Shown here piece after piece: positions 40,501 to 51,394 of a DNA stretch of 64,000 nt; positions within the stretch are counted from its first letter, which is position 1; each line of letters opens with the position of its first letter. The stretch covers positions 434,001 to 498,000 of the forward strand of contig CBFFRQ010000067.1 in NCBI GenBank assembly GCA_965644315.1. The letters are read 5' to 3'. Both the position numbers and the translations under genes were made by a program. This DNA comes from Caecitellus pseudoparvulus. Taxonomy: Eukaryota > Bigyra: Bicosoecida. The notes under the pieces were generated by a model, which searched no databases, was not told the origin of the DNA, and worked only from the letters and a program-made list of their open reading frames with translations.

Positions 40501-43500
40501 CAGCATCACCCAAGCCTGCTGCAGGGGGCAAGCCCGGCAAGCCAGCATCACCCAAGCCTGCAGCGGGGGACAAGCCCGGCAAGCCAGCATCGCCCAAGCC
40601 TGCAGCGGGGGACAAGCCCGGCAAGCCAGCATCGCCCAAGCCTGCAGCGGGGGACAAGCCCGGCAAGCCAGCATCACCCAAGCCTGCAGCGGGGGACAAG
40701 CCCGGCAAGCCAGCATCGCCCAAGCCTGCAGCGGGGGACAAGCCCGGCAAGCCAGCATCACCCAAGTCCACAGCAAGTGGCAAGCCCGGCAAGCCAGCAT
40801 CACCCAAGTCCACAGCAAGTGGCAAGCCCGGCAAGCCAGCATCACCCAAGCCTGCAGCGGGGGACAAGCCCGGCAAGCCAGCATCGCCCAAGTCCACAGT
40901 AAGTGGCAAGCCCGGCAAGCCAGCATCACCCAAGCCTGCAGCGGGGGACAAGCCCGGCAAGCCAGCATCGCCCAAGCCGGCGGCCAAGCCTGAGGCTGCA
41001 CCAGCGCCAGCACCAAAGCCGGTGGCCAAGCCTGAGGCTGCACCAGCGCCAGCACCAAAGCCGGTGGCCAAGCCTGAGGCTGCACCAGCGCCAGCACCAA
41101 AGCCGGTGGCCAAGCCTGAGGCTGCACCAGCGCCAGCACCAAAGCCGGTGGCCAAGCCTGAGGCTGCACCAGCGCCAGCACCAAAGCCGGCGGCCAAGCC
41201 TGAGGCTGCACCAGCGCCAGCACCAAAGCCGGCGGCCAAGCCTGAGGCTGCACCAGCGCCAGCACCAAAGCCGGTGGCCAAGCCTGAGGCTGCACCTGCA
41301 CCTGCACCAAAGCCGGTGGCCAAGCCTGAGGCTGCACCTGCACCTGCACCAAAGCCGGTGGCCAAGCCTGAGGCTGCTCCTGCACCGGCACCAAAGCCGG
41401 TGGCCAAGCCTGAGGCTGCTCCTGCACCTGCACCGAAGCCGGCGGCCAAGCCTGAGGCTGCTCCTGCTCCTGCAGCACAGCCAAAGCCCACGTCATCTGT
41501 GTCCGATGGCAAAGTTGCATCCAAGTCGATGGTCGTTGGGTCTTTGGCTGGGGATTCACAGCAGTCCAAGGCGCCAGCGCCCACCTCCACATCCCAGGGC
41601 GGGGCGAGCGAGACAGGGGGTGCCTCTGTGCATGGCTCTGCCAGCATGCCCGCGGCACGGGAGGAGGCTGCTTCTAAGGCGCCTGCCGCCGCCTCCAAGG
41701 CAGACGAGGGCGCAAAGTCCATGTCAGCGTACCTTTCCAGCTACTCCAGCAAGTCGCCGGTGAAGCCGGCCTCAACGGTGTCCAAGGGAGCAGTGCTTGG
41801 GCAGTCCAGCACAGCCCAGCCGGGCAGCGCTGAGCGCCCCAGTGGTAAGTCAGGGAAGTTTACGTCCAACTCGTACAGCTCTGCTGGGGGGAGCAAGGGT
41901 GATCGGGCGGCAGCCCCAGCCCCGGCAGTGGTCAGTCCCGAGCAACGGCAGCTGAAGGAGGTGTTTGCTCGGTACGTGGCACGACGGGACCTGCTGCAGC
42001 ACCGTGTGCAGGAAGCACAGGACCGACTGCTGCAGGTGCAGAAAGAGCTTGCTGCGTCTAAGGACCGCGTAGCAGCTGCTGCCGGGGTGGCGGAGGAGAC
42101 GGCAGACCTTGAGGCAGCCGTGTGCCGTGCGGCAAACCGAGTGGCAACGATGCGCGACGCTCTGTCCCATAACGAGCAAGCCCTATCGCAGAGGCTCACA
42201 GAGCAGGCCTCCCGGCTGAAGGTGCTGCGAAGGGATGCGCAGGCGGCCGCCACGGCGCTGCGTGATGCCCAGCTGGAGCTGCAGGCAGCCAGGGCCGGGT
42301 CCGACGCAGCTGGGCGCCTGAGCCTTTCCGAGCTGCAGCGCCAGCTGCGCGATGCCAAGGCGGCGCAGCAACAGGCCTTGCAAGCTGCCGCTGCCGAGCA
42401 CGAGCAGTTGCTCATGCGAGCTTTGGAGGAGCGGGGGGCTAAACTGGCTGCTGCTGCGCAGGCCAGTGAAGCTCGCGTGGCAGTGCTCATGGCGGAGGAG
42501 CGTGAGCTGCAGCGCCGCACGGGAGAGCTGGGGCAAGCCATCAAGAAGCGACGCACTGAGGCAGCTGCCAGCGTGCAGCGGCGGCGTGAGTTGACGAAGC
42601 AAGTGCAGCAGCTGAAGTCAGCTATCCGCGCGAGCGAGGACGCAGACACAGCTCGGTTGGAGGCTTTGCAGCGCGAAGTTAAGCAACTTGAAGGGCAGGT
42701 GGTCGCGGCACGCCAGGCGGGTGCTGAGCTGGGCCCATTGGCGGCGTTGGCCGAGGCTGAGGCGCAAGCACGAGAGGAGGCACAGGGCAAGTGGCAAGCC
42801 GAGCTGCAGCGCGTGCGGGAGGAGGGTGACAAGAGTCTTGATGAGGCTCGTGACGCTGGCAGGCGCCAGTACGAAGAGCTGGTGAAGAGCATGGAGAGCC
42901 GGTACGTGGCGGAGTTTGAGAGCAGCTTGGAGAGCATCAAGCGCAAGCAGTCGAAGGATGCAGAGCAGGTGGAGGCACTGAGGCACCGCATTGAAGATGT
43001 GCGCGCTGCCATCGAAGCTGCCCGCGCCGACAACGTCAAGGTGCAGAAGGAGCTGCAGCTCGCCAAGGCGCGGACGGGGGAGGCGGTGGAGGCGAAGCGA
43101 GCTCGCCTGGCTGCGCTCAAGGCGGTGGTGCGGGATGTGTGGGCGGCACGCCAGACCAAGCCAGAGCATGTGGCGGCCTTCCTGCGCAAGGTGCAGATGG
43201 CGACGCCCTACACTGCCCAAGTGCACAAGCTGTACAGCGAGAAGGTGAAGGAGCTCAAAGCCGTCGCGCCACTGCTGCAGTCTATCACGCGGCGGGATGT
43301 TCTGTCCCTGCGCCTGTCGCACATCCGGCGCTCCATGTCAGAGTTGCTGGCCATCGTGCGGGGCAACATCGCGTCGCACCCACGTGGGCCAGAGGTGCGC
43401 TCCCTGCAGCGTGAATTCGGTGCTGCTGCGGCGGAGTTGGAGGCAGTCACTAACTCCCTCATTCAGGACGTGCAGACGTATGAGGCAGCCCACGGCCGGC

Positions 43501-43688
43501 CATTCGTGTACAAGGGCACGCGGTACCTGGACACATTGAAGGAGGAGGCGGCGGCTGCAGTGGCAGGGGGTGGCACGGCGCCTTCCTCGCCCTCTCGCAG
43601 CTTCGGCGGTTCGCCTGGCGGTCGAGGGGGGGCCAACCCCTCCTTCGGCTCGTCCTGGAGGTCCACCAGCCGTACAGCGCAGTACTGA
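37561..43688 (+). CDS. Giant Pro/Lys/Ala tandem-repeat protein with C-terminal coiled coil
   Basis: Exons are 37561-37585 (MPPKPVAK...), 37734-38198 and 38266-43688, giving 1970 residues; all junctions are phase 1. Intron 2 is 67 bp if the acceptor ttcgcag at 38265 is used; an alternative upstream CAG would leave an implausible 34-bp intron. No enzyme domain is seen. Residues ~9-1300 are five successive repeat blocks (see repeat features) of Lys, Pro, Ala, Gly and Ser, extremely basic and disordered, like histone H1 or neurofilament tails with many SP sites. From ~1385 to ~1830 there is a long coiled coil ([20 protein letters not shown] onward), then a helical segment with [19 protein letters not shown] and [18 protein letters not shown], ending Gly/Ser-rich. 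A structural, cytoskeletal or nucleic-acid-binding role is inference. Confidence 0.85.
37735..38198 (+). repeat. Repeat block A: KPPGSPG heptads
   Basis: The block begins with near-perfect 21-bp units (ggtaagccacctggcagcccc-like) encoding GKPPGSP, then decays into [14 protein letters not shown] and similar heptad-like variants. It fills nearly the whole second exon. Confidence 0.85.
38310..38525 (+). repeat. Repeat block B: 27-bp units encoding AKKPATPPA
   Basis: Eight consecutive 27-bp units (KKPATPPA plus A) differ only at third positions. Lys-Lys-Pro-Ala-Thr-Pro resembles histone H1 tails. Confidence 0.85.
38630..39840 (+). repeat. Repeat block C: mosaic of [21 protein letters not shown] modules
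   Basis: About 1.2 kb of mosaic higher-order repeats in which AAKPSPGKP and [12 protein letters not shown] modules alternate, with one variable residue (Asp, Ser, Gly) before AAKP. Units of 27 and 36 bp are shuffled, which is consistent with unequal exchange. Confidence 0.85.
40444..40980 (+). repeat. Repeat block D: 13 x 42-bp units encoding [14 protein letters not shown]
   Basis: Thirteen 14-residue units. Most carry PAAGD; three carry STASG or STVSG instead, a minor sub-type interspersed among the others. Confidence 0.85.
40978..41480 (+). repeat. Repeat block E: 12 x 42-bp units encoding [14 protein letters not shown]
   Basis: Twelve 14-residue units follow block D directly and have the same 42-bp length but a different sequence. 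KPVA and KPAA variants occur. Glu appears here for the first time in the repeats. Confidence 0.85.
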
Positions 43689-43817
43689 TCAAACCACCAA
43701 GCCAGGTGACTGTGTCCTCAGGCACTGAGCAGGAATGCATGCAGTGTTTCCGTGAGCCCAGGTCACGTCACAGCTAGGGTTTGCGGTACTCCCTGGCGCT
43801 TGGCTACGGGTGGCAGC

Positions 43818-46800
43818 ATGGCAGTGTCCAAGCCACTTGTGGGCATTCGCCCCGACCCCCAAGCCCGTTCATATTGCTGCAGTCATGCTGTGTTTGGGTG
43901 GGTGACGCCATCGGTGATGAAGGGTTCCCGCACCGAGTTGCAAGAAGAAGATGTGCGTGCGGAATTCGCGAGCGCAGCAATTCCTCCGCATTGCTGCAAG
44001 CTTTGCGCGTCGCGCAGGTGTTTGACATCCCCGACAACGAGAAAAGTGAAGTGGGTGCTGATGAGTTGCACAGGCTTTGGCAGGCTGAGTGCGAGGAGGC
44101 GTCGGCGCAAGGACGGGAGCCGCGGCTGGCGACAGCGATTCGGCGGTTCGTCTTGCCAGGACTGGCAATAGCGGCGGCGTGGAAGTTGCTGTGGCTGGTC
44201 TCCGCCGTCACGAGCAATGCTGTAATTCTCCGGTCTCTCATCCAGTTTCTAGAGGACGGAGAGACTGACCTTGGCTTGGGCCTGGGACTGGCCGCAGCCT
44301 TTGTCGGCAGCGAGCTGTCGAAGTCCCTCGCAGTGAACCAGCACTGGGTGAACTCGGCACGGGTCGGCCTTCGGCTTCGAGGCGCGGCCCGCCTGCTCAT
44401 GTACCGCAAGGCCCTGCGCCTGGGTGGTGCTGGCAGTGCGGTGGGCAGCACGGTGAATCTTATCTCCCAGGATGCGCAGCGCTTCTACGAGTCCTGCGTG
44501 TACGGCGTGTTCCTGGTGTCAGCACCGGTGGCCACCCTGGTGGTGCTGGGGGCAATGTGGGCTATCCTTGGCCCCACTGTCTTGGCGGGCTTCTGCATCA
44601 TGTTCATCGTTCTCATCATTGGCGTCAACATCGGCAAGTTCAACGGCCGGGTTCGCCGCGAGACGGTGCGCATCACAGACCAGCGTGTGAAGCTGATGAC
44701 AGAGCTGCTGAACGGCATCAAGCTCGTCAAGTTGTATGCGTGGGAGGCTGCATTCGCTGACAAAGTCCAGGGCGTGCGCAGTGCCGAGACGACATCTCTG
44801 CGGCGTGCAGCGTTCGGGCTAGCGGGCAGTATGGTCGTGGCATTTGCCACGCCTGTCTTGGTCATTTCAGCCACCTTCTTCGCATATGTATTGAGCACCG
44901 ATAACGTGCTGCGTCCGTCCGATGCCTTTGCCATTATTGGTTTGTTTTTTGTGTCGCGCTTCCCGCTGAGTGTGTTGCCTCTCAGCATCAAGAACTTCTC
45001 AGAGGCTTCCGTTGGCGTTGGCCGCATGCAGGCCTTCTTGCTCCAAGAGGAAATTCGCGAAGAGGATATGCCCACTCCTCTGCAAGCAAGCGAGGGCGCA
45101 CCACATGTGGTGCGATTCCAAGATGCGTCGTTCGCCTGGGGGGGTGCGGAGCCGGCGGCAGCAACAGGAGGATCGCCGGGCACCTCCTTCGCGCTCCGCA
45201 ACTTGACGCTGGACATCCCACAAGGCTCCCTCGTTGCCATCATTGGCCCAGTCGGTGCAGGCAAGACCTCGTTGCTATGCAGCTTGCTTGGGCACCTGCA
45301 CAAGCAAGGCGGCACGTCGGCGATGGTCCCTTCAGTGGCCTACTGCGCTCAAGCGCCATGGGTATTCAATGCGACACTGCGGGAGAACATCACCTTCACG
45401 GCGCCCTTTGAGGAGGACAAGTACCGCCGTGTCGTGCACGCCTGTGCGCTGGAACCGGATGTGGAGCTACTAGACAATGGCCATGAGACAGAAATCGGCG
45501 AAAAGGGCGTTACACTCTCTGGCGGCCAGCGTGCCCGTGCTGCCCTGGCTCGAGCAGCGTACAGTGACAAGGAGGTGCTGCTCCTGGATGACCCTTTGTC
45601 AGCTGTGGATGTGCATGTGGGCCAGCACATGTGGCAGCACTGCTTGTCCAACGACGGCATCCTGGCTGGCCGCACACGCTTGCTCGTCACACACCAGGTG
45701 CAGTTCCTGCCCGCGTGCGACATGGTGGTGGTCATGGAGGAGGGCCAAGTCTCTGCTTGTGGGACCTTCGAGGAACTGCTGAGTCGGGGCGTGGATTTTC
45801 AGCACCTAGTTGAGCCTGAAGACAATGCGGACGCTGATGGCGCGCAGGGCGTCGCGGAGTCGGGCGCCGCCGTGGAGCCATCATCCATCGTCCTGGACTG
45901 CAAGCAGCCGGCTGCACAAACCTCTACACAGCTGTCCAGCATCACCCATGGAAGCCGTGTGAGCAGCCGCACCCCGTCAGTCGCCGAGCAGCCTGCGAAG
46001 AAGCCTGCCGCACAGCTTATCACGAAGGAGGAGGTGGGGCAAGGCTCCGTGTCCTGGCACACGCTGGCTGCTTATGCACGGGCAGCTGGATCTGTGGCAT
46101 GGGTCGGCTTGCTTCCTCTCCTGTACGTGGCAGCCAAGGCGACCCGCCCCATCTCAGACTGGTACTTGGCAGCTTGGTTGGAAGAGGCGAGGAAGGAGGA
46201 GCTGGCCATGCAGGCTGCGGGCACGCCCGGGACAGTGGACCAAGATGCCAACATGGGAATTTACGGGGGCACCGTGGCCGCCATCGTCCTTGCCAACCTT
46301 TTACTGGGACTTCTCTTTGCTTTCTTGTCCATGCAGGCCTCCCGCGAGATGCACCGCTCTGTGTTCGCATCGGTGCTGCGTGCACAAGCAGCCTTTTTTG
46401 ACACGACGCCTTTGGGTCGCATCTTGCAGCGATTTGCAGCTGACTTGGATGCTGTGGACGTCACCCTGCCCTCCACACTGCAGACGACGATGGATCTGCT
46501 GAGCCAGTGCATCTTGGCTCTCGTCGTCATTGCGACGGTGTTCCCGTGGTTCCTTGTTGCCCTCGCTCTCATCGCGTGTGCCTTCGGGTATGCCGTCTCC
46601 ATTTTCCGCAAGGCTGTGCGCCAGATGAAACGCATCGAGAGTGTGACCCGATCCCCCATGTTTTCCACCATGACTGCCGCAGCCAACGGGCTGGCTACCA
46701 TCCAGGCCGCTGGGGAAACTGACGCGTATGCGGCACACTTCACCTCCACGGTCGACCGCAACACTGCCGCGTTCTTCAATTGGTACATGATCAACCGGTG

Positions 46801-48031
46801 GGTGTCCATCCGGCTGGATATGTGTGTCATCGCCATTTCCTTCTCGACTGCTGTCCTGTCTGTGCTGACAGTGATCACCGGCGCCATTCCGCCTTCCCAA
46901 GCTGCACTGGCCCTCGTGTACTCCTTGCAGTTGGGTGGCATCTTCCAGTTTGCTGTGCGGCAGCTGATGGAGTCGGAGGCCCAGTTCACGTCAGTTGAGC
47001 GTTTGACTTACTACACTGACCATGTGGACCACGAGCAGCCAAGGGCAGCAACACGAGTCATCGTACACGGCGAGGGGCCACCCCCTGTGGCGAGCCTGCC
47101 GGCTGGGACGCTGGACGACGCGTTCAACCGCGCACAACCATGGCACCCAAGGCACTGGGACGGAGACTTATTGGCAGCCGACTGGCCGTCAGCCGGACGC
47201 GTGACGTTGAAAGATCTCAGCGTCCGGTACCGCCCTGGGTTGCCTTTGGTGCTGCAAGGGGTATCAGCGGACATCCAAGCTGGATGGAAGGTGGGCGTGG
47301 TTGGGCGCACTGGCTCAGGCAAAAGCACTTTGGGGCTGTCCCTCTTCAGGCTTCTGGAGGCTGCGGAGGGCAGCATTTTCATCGATGGCGTGGACATCGC
47401 GTCTGTGAACGTGTATCAGCTGCGCTCTCAACTCAGCGTCATTCCTCAGGAGCCGTTCATGATGGCCGGCTCCATCCGCTACAATATGTCACCATTCGGG
47501 CAGCACACTGATGAAGAGCTGTGGACTGCCCTGGGCCGGTCGGGCTTGTCTGAGTTTGTCGAAGGCCTGCCCGACGGCCTGGACTTCATGGTGGCAGCTG
47601 GTGGTAGCAATGTTTCCCAGGGTCAACGCCAGCTGTTCTGCCTCGCTCGTGCGTTGCTTCGCCGATCCCGCATCGTCCTGCTGGATGAAGCGACGTCATC
47701 TGTTGACAGGGTCACGGATGATATCATCCAGACCAGCGTTCGCCAGTTCCTGACCGGCAGCACGCTGGTTGTGATTGCTCATCGGCTTGACACGATCGCG
47801 GACAGTGACCGCATCTTGTGCATGGATGCAGGGAAGGCCAAGGCGTTTGCACACCCAGCGCAGTTGCTCGGGCTTGTCCCTGGCCACTCCGACCCTTCCA
47901 ACCTCTTTAAAGAGCTCGTGCAGCAGATGGGGCCGGCAGGGCAAGCCTCCATCGAGCAGGTTGCGAAGGATGCGTGGGACAAGGGACATGCAGGCGCGGA
48001 GGTGCCGAACACTGCCCCTGCTGCCGAATGA
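43818..48031 (+). CDS. ABC transporter, ABCC/MRP subfamily, two exons
   Basis: Exons are 43818-43952 and 44018-48031, with a 65-bp phase-0 GTGCGT intron, giving 1382 residues. Exon 1 supplies the ABCC entry motif (DPQARSYCCSHAVFGWVTPS, TELQEED), joined to VFDIPDNEKSEV. The layout is TMD1 (~80-370), NBD1 (~400-640), linker, TMD2 (~700-1010) and NBD2 (~1090-1330); there is no extra N-terminal TMD0. NBD1 has GPVGAGKTS, LSGGQRARAALARA and LLLDDPLSAVD. NBD2 has GRTGSGKST, VSQGQRQLFCLARALLR and VLLDEATSSVD. TMD1 contains the ABCC intracellular helix VKLMTELLNGIKLVKLYAWE. It exports organic anions, conjugates or drugs across the plasma or vacuolar membrane (family knowledge); the substrate is unknown. 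Confidence 0.95.
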
Positions 48032-48287
48032 CATGTCCATGGCAGATCTTCAAATGTGCAATTCAAAGTTTAAGACAAGCCCACGCCTGGACCACCTCAT
48101 GAGGAAGCTGGCGCTCCTTGCCCACAACTGGTCTCAAGGATGGCCAATTGCGGGTGAAACGCGCCACAATCACAGCAGTGCCAAATCCCAGCTCGCCAAC
48201 TATCCCCAACCGCCATTGGTGCTACCTCGTGCCTGAACATCGCTCTGTGGTGCGTCGCCCCTGCAAGCCTTCGCTGATCAAAGCACC

Positions 48288-49131
48288 ATGCTGTCTGCGG
48301 CATCCCGAGCAGCGCCAGTGGCTTGTGCGCGAGTCATGCCTCGTGCAGTGGCGCGCCTGGGCGCCTGTGGCGTGCACACAGAGGCCAAGCTCGAGGAACT
48401 GGGTCTGGAGCTCCCACCGCCGGGCAAGGCGCAGGCCAACTACATCCTGAGCGTCCGCAGCGGCGACACAATCTTCACTGGTGAGCGCAGCTGATGCGAG
48501 TTGTGGCCACCCCGCCGAATCCTTCGCATCACCCTGCACTTCCCACTCGGCCCACTCCATCGCTGCAGCCGGCCACCTTCCCATGATGCATGATGGTGAG
48601 TGCCTGTTTCACTCTCCTGCTGCCTGCCAGGCCTTTTTCGTAGCAGCCTGACACCAAGAAGCTTTGGGCTGTGGGCTCAAGTTCCGCACCTTCCTTCGCC
48701 CCGCTTACAGGCACACTGATGTCCGGCAAGGTCGGCGTGGATCTAAACACAGAGGAAGCGTATGCTGCGGCAGAGTTGGTCGGGCTGAACATCTTGAGCA
48801 CGCTGAAGGGTGCGTGTCTCCTGCACTTCGCTGCCTCGTGGCTCCTGACCACAGAACCTTGCGGTCCCGCGCAGCCGAGCTGGGAGATTTGGACCGCGTC
48901 AAGCGCATTGTGAAGCTGAACGGATTCGTGAACTGTGTCGACTCGTTTTCCGCCCAGCCCAAGGTTATCAACGGCATCAGCGACTTGTTCGGGAAGGTCT
49001 TTGGGACTCGCGGGGTCCATGCACGCAGCGCTCTTGGCACCAACGCCCTGCCGTTGAACGTGCCAGTTGAAATTGAAGCGATCGTGGAGCTGTACCCAGG
49101 TGATGAGGTGGCACCCCCTGAGGACAGGTGA
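48288..49131 (+). CDS. RIDA: RidA/YjgF-family deaminase, four exons including a 27-nt microexon
   Basis: Exons are 48288-48480, 48569-48595, 48711-48809 and 48875-49131, giving 191 residues; all three introns are phase 1. The 27-nt exon 2 encodes the otherwise missing family segment, giving GDTIFTAGHLPMMHDGTLMS. Splicing exon 4 at the CAG at 48872-48874 gives STLKAELGDLDRVKRIVKLN. Other family marks are NCVDSFSAQPKVINGISDLF, the catalytic Arg in ARSALG, and the trimer-pocket Glu in PVEIEAIVEL. The N-terminal 50 residues are Arg/Ala-rich with no acids at first (MLSAASRAAPVACARVM), indicating a mitochondrial presequence. RidA hydrolyses reactive enamine/imine intermediates such as 2-aminoacrylate. 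Confidence 0.94.
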
Positions 49132-49400
49132 CACTCGTGGGTCTGCCAGGGCAATGCAAGAGCTCCATCCTCAGTGGCTAGCAGAGGCCGCGTGCCAGGA
49201 TCAGAGCAGATCTGGGACAATCCCCCACAGCTCAGCACTTGATCTGCAACCTGCATATTTGCATGAACTCTGCTGACTGTGCAGTGCGAGAGGACAGTGG
49301 CCGGCATCAGCCTTGCCGCTGTCTTGCTTGAGACCACTGTTGCCGGGTCTGCTTCGACTTGCGAGGCTGAGGCACAGCGGCGATTTCAAGCAGCGACAGG

Positions 49401-50509
49401 ATGGATACCGAGTCGCCCTGGATTCACGTGAGCTTGGTGCCTGCTGTGGGGTATACACTTCTCGTGTATAGCTTCTTGACGGTGGTGGCGCTGGGCTGTA
49501 TGTGGTCAACTTCCGCACCAAGCATTGCTGCTCCCAAAGCTGCTCCAGCAGCGCCAGGAGGGCAGAAGGACAGCATTGTCCTGGTCATCGCACATCCAGA
49601 TGATGAGGCCATGTTCTTTGTGCCTTCCATTCTCCACCTGCGTCAACACTTTCACGTGCATGTCCTGTGCTTGTCCAACGGTATGGCGAGGAGAGTGCGG
49701 ACTGGCTTTGTCTGGCTGGCACCATTCACACAAACTCCGCAGGGAACTTTGACGGGCTGGGGAAGGTGCGCGAGAAGGAGTTGCTTGCCTCATGCGTTGG
49801 CGTGCTCGGGTGCAAGGCTCCTCATGTGCACGTCGTGGACAGGCCCGAGTTGCCAGACGGCATGGCAGCTGACTGGCCCGCCGCCATCGTTGCAGAAGAG
49901 GTGGAAGAATACGTCCGCGTGCACCGCATCCAAGCCGTACGTAGGGCTGTGCTGTGCGCTTTTGGCACACAGGGGCCCACCCCGCCCTGGTTGCCACCCA
50001 CATCGTGTCGCTTGTCCCAGGTATTGACGTTTGACGAAGGCGGCGTGTCTGGGCACATCAACCACATCCACACACACCGTGGAGTCCTGCATTGGGCTGC
50101 TGTGACCAAGCTACAGCGTTCCATGACTCCACGCGCAAGGCAGGCTTGGGATGCAGCCCACGCAGGCGACCCAACCCACCCGCGTGCCTTGGCGGCGCGG
50201 CGCATCCCTGTATGGCAACTGCTCTCCACCGGGCTGGCCCGAAAATACGCAGGAGCTATAGACCTGGGTTTGTCGGCGCTGCTCGATTCAGAGCATGGGC
50301 TGGGGCTGGACCCAGTGCGTTTGCCCACCGCCTTCCCGGGCTACACAGGGCACACTCCGGTGGGTTCGGCCCTGCTCCTCACCTCGCCTGATCTGCTCAC
50401 TTCCCACTGCGCCATGGTGGCGCATGCAAGCCAGTATGTCTGGTATCGCCGTCTGTTCATCTTTTTCTCCAGGTACACCACCCTGAACTCACTCGTGCGC
50501 GTCGCCTGA
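49401..50509 (+). CDS. PIGL: GlcNAc-PI de-N-acetylase (PIG-L), three exons
   Basis: Exons are 49401-49680, 49743-49936 and 50021-50509, giving 320 residues; introns are 62 and 84 bp. An N-terminal hydrophobic anchor (PAVGYTLLVYSFLTVVALGC) precedes the deacetylase domain. The domain has the zinc motif AHPDDEAMFF, then LSNGNFDGLGKVREKELLAS across the first splice, and DEGGVSGHINH across the second; HPDD and HxxH are the metal ligands. The enzyme performs the second step of GPI-anchor biosynthesis on the ER, deacetylating GlcNAc-PI. Length is slightly over the ~250 residues of animal PIG-L because of an insert (PTHPRALAARR...) before the C-terminal YVWYRRLFIFFSRYTTLNSL. The last 21 bp of coding sequence overlap the opposite-strand small gene. 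Confidence 0.94.
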
Positions 50510-51012
50510 GGGGGTGGGCGCCAGCAGAGCCAGCGAAGCTAGAGTCTGCACATGCGACACGGAAGAAAGCCATAAGATGCCGTGTGTGACAGCCGGTATG
50601 TGGCGCCAGGCTCACCTTGTGCCGAGCTAAGTCGGCCCGGGAAGTGTGGGAAGCCACAGATGCGGCGTTGAACGAAGTGACTGCCTCGTTGTACGAGGCA
50701 TCTGAGCTGCCGAGCAATGCTGCTTGCACGAGAGCATCAGCCGCAGCACTCAATGCACGGACATGTCTGCAAGGGATTGGGGCCATGGCGCAGTGTGGAA
50801 GTGAGCCTCGTGGAGGCAGCAGCACTCACTGCTTGGCTTCTCCTTCCACCTCACTCAAGTCCTTGTTTGGAAGCTGCTCACGCAACGCAAGAAGGGAAGC
50901 ATGAAAGGACAACAAGGTTAGAACTAGTGTAAAAGCCGGGTGTCTAGCTCACCGCGTGGTCGGGGCACTTCTCCAGAGTCAGCTGCGCTTCTTCGGACTG
51001 GAGTGTTGCCAT
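50489..51012 (-). CDS. Small four-exon gene, product unrecognised
   Basis: Exons are 51012-50953, 50873-50830, 50766-50616 and 50545-50489, giving 103 residues. The three introns are 79, 63 and 70 bp, all GTGAG-CAG, and all phases agree from an ATG to a stop. The product starts MATLQSEEAQLTLEKCPDHA, continues LPNKDLSEVEGEAKQ, then a mostly helical stretch rich in Ala (HVRALSAAADALVQAALLGS; SYNEAVTSFNAASVASHTSR) and ends SLALLAPTPSGDAHE. I recognise no family; a small helical adaptor or complex subunit is possible. No single exon is long enough to be seen as a gene. Its final exon overlaps the PIG-L coding end by 21 bp on the opposite strand. The exact choice of last acceptor is the weakest point. 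Confidence 0.65.
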
Positions 51013-51394
51013 GCTGGGTCAAAAACCGCACCCAACGCCAGACAGCAATGCGATCGGAATGAGGCAAGCGCAGCTTGGCCTGGGAGTTGCAGATTGGGCC
51101 TTCCGAATTGTGAGCAGGAGGGGAGTCTGCCAATGCCACGAGGTTTGCCGGCTCCCCATGCTTGGGGCTGGCCTCGCCGGATTCGCTGCTCGGCTTTCTC
51201 TGGAGCATGCAGCCCAGGCCAACACCAGATTCTCAACAAATCCTGAACTTCTACTTCTTATTTTTTGACTTGAAACAGATGCAGGTGACGGCTTTTCCTT
51301 GCGCAGCCGCTCCGCAGAAGCTGCTTGCGACTGGGCACGCACCGGTAGCGTTGCGTCGGCGTTTCCCTTCATTCCCCGCGACACGCTTGGCGAC
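51013..51394. promoter_or_regulatory. Divergent promoter region, small gene (-) / zinc-finger gene (+)
   Basis: 382 bp between divergent ATGs, with a comparatively AT-rich patch (acttctacttcttattttttgac) at 51247-51270. No gene was supported. An additional 5' exon of the zinc-finger gene cannot be excluded. Confidence 0.4.

Noticed and set aside
37735-41480. CRISPR-like or satellite array
   Set aside because: Repeats are contiguous without unique spacers, keep an open coding frame and vary at third codon positions; they are coding repeats.
38237-41722. Very long minus-strand open frames (547 and 603 codons) opposite the repeat protein
   Set aside because: They are mirror translations of the plus-strand repeats (Gly/Leu/Pro/Ala periodicity). 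The plus frame has splice signals, an ATG and a non-repetitive coiled-coil end.
41741-43189. 482-codon minus-strand open frame opposite the coiled coil
   Set aside because: Ser/Arg/Cys-rich mirror of a Glu/Leu/Arg-rich coiled coil; no independent evidence.
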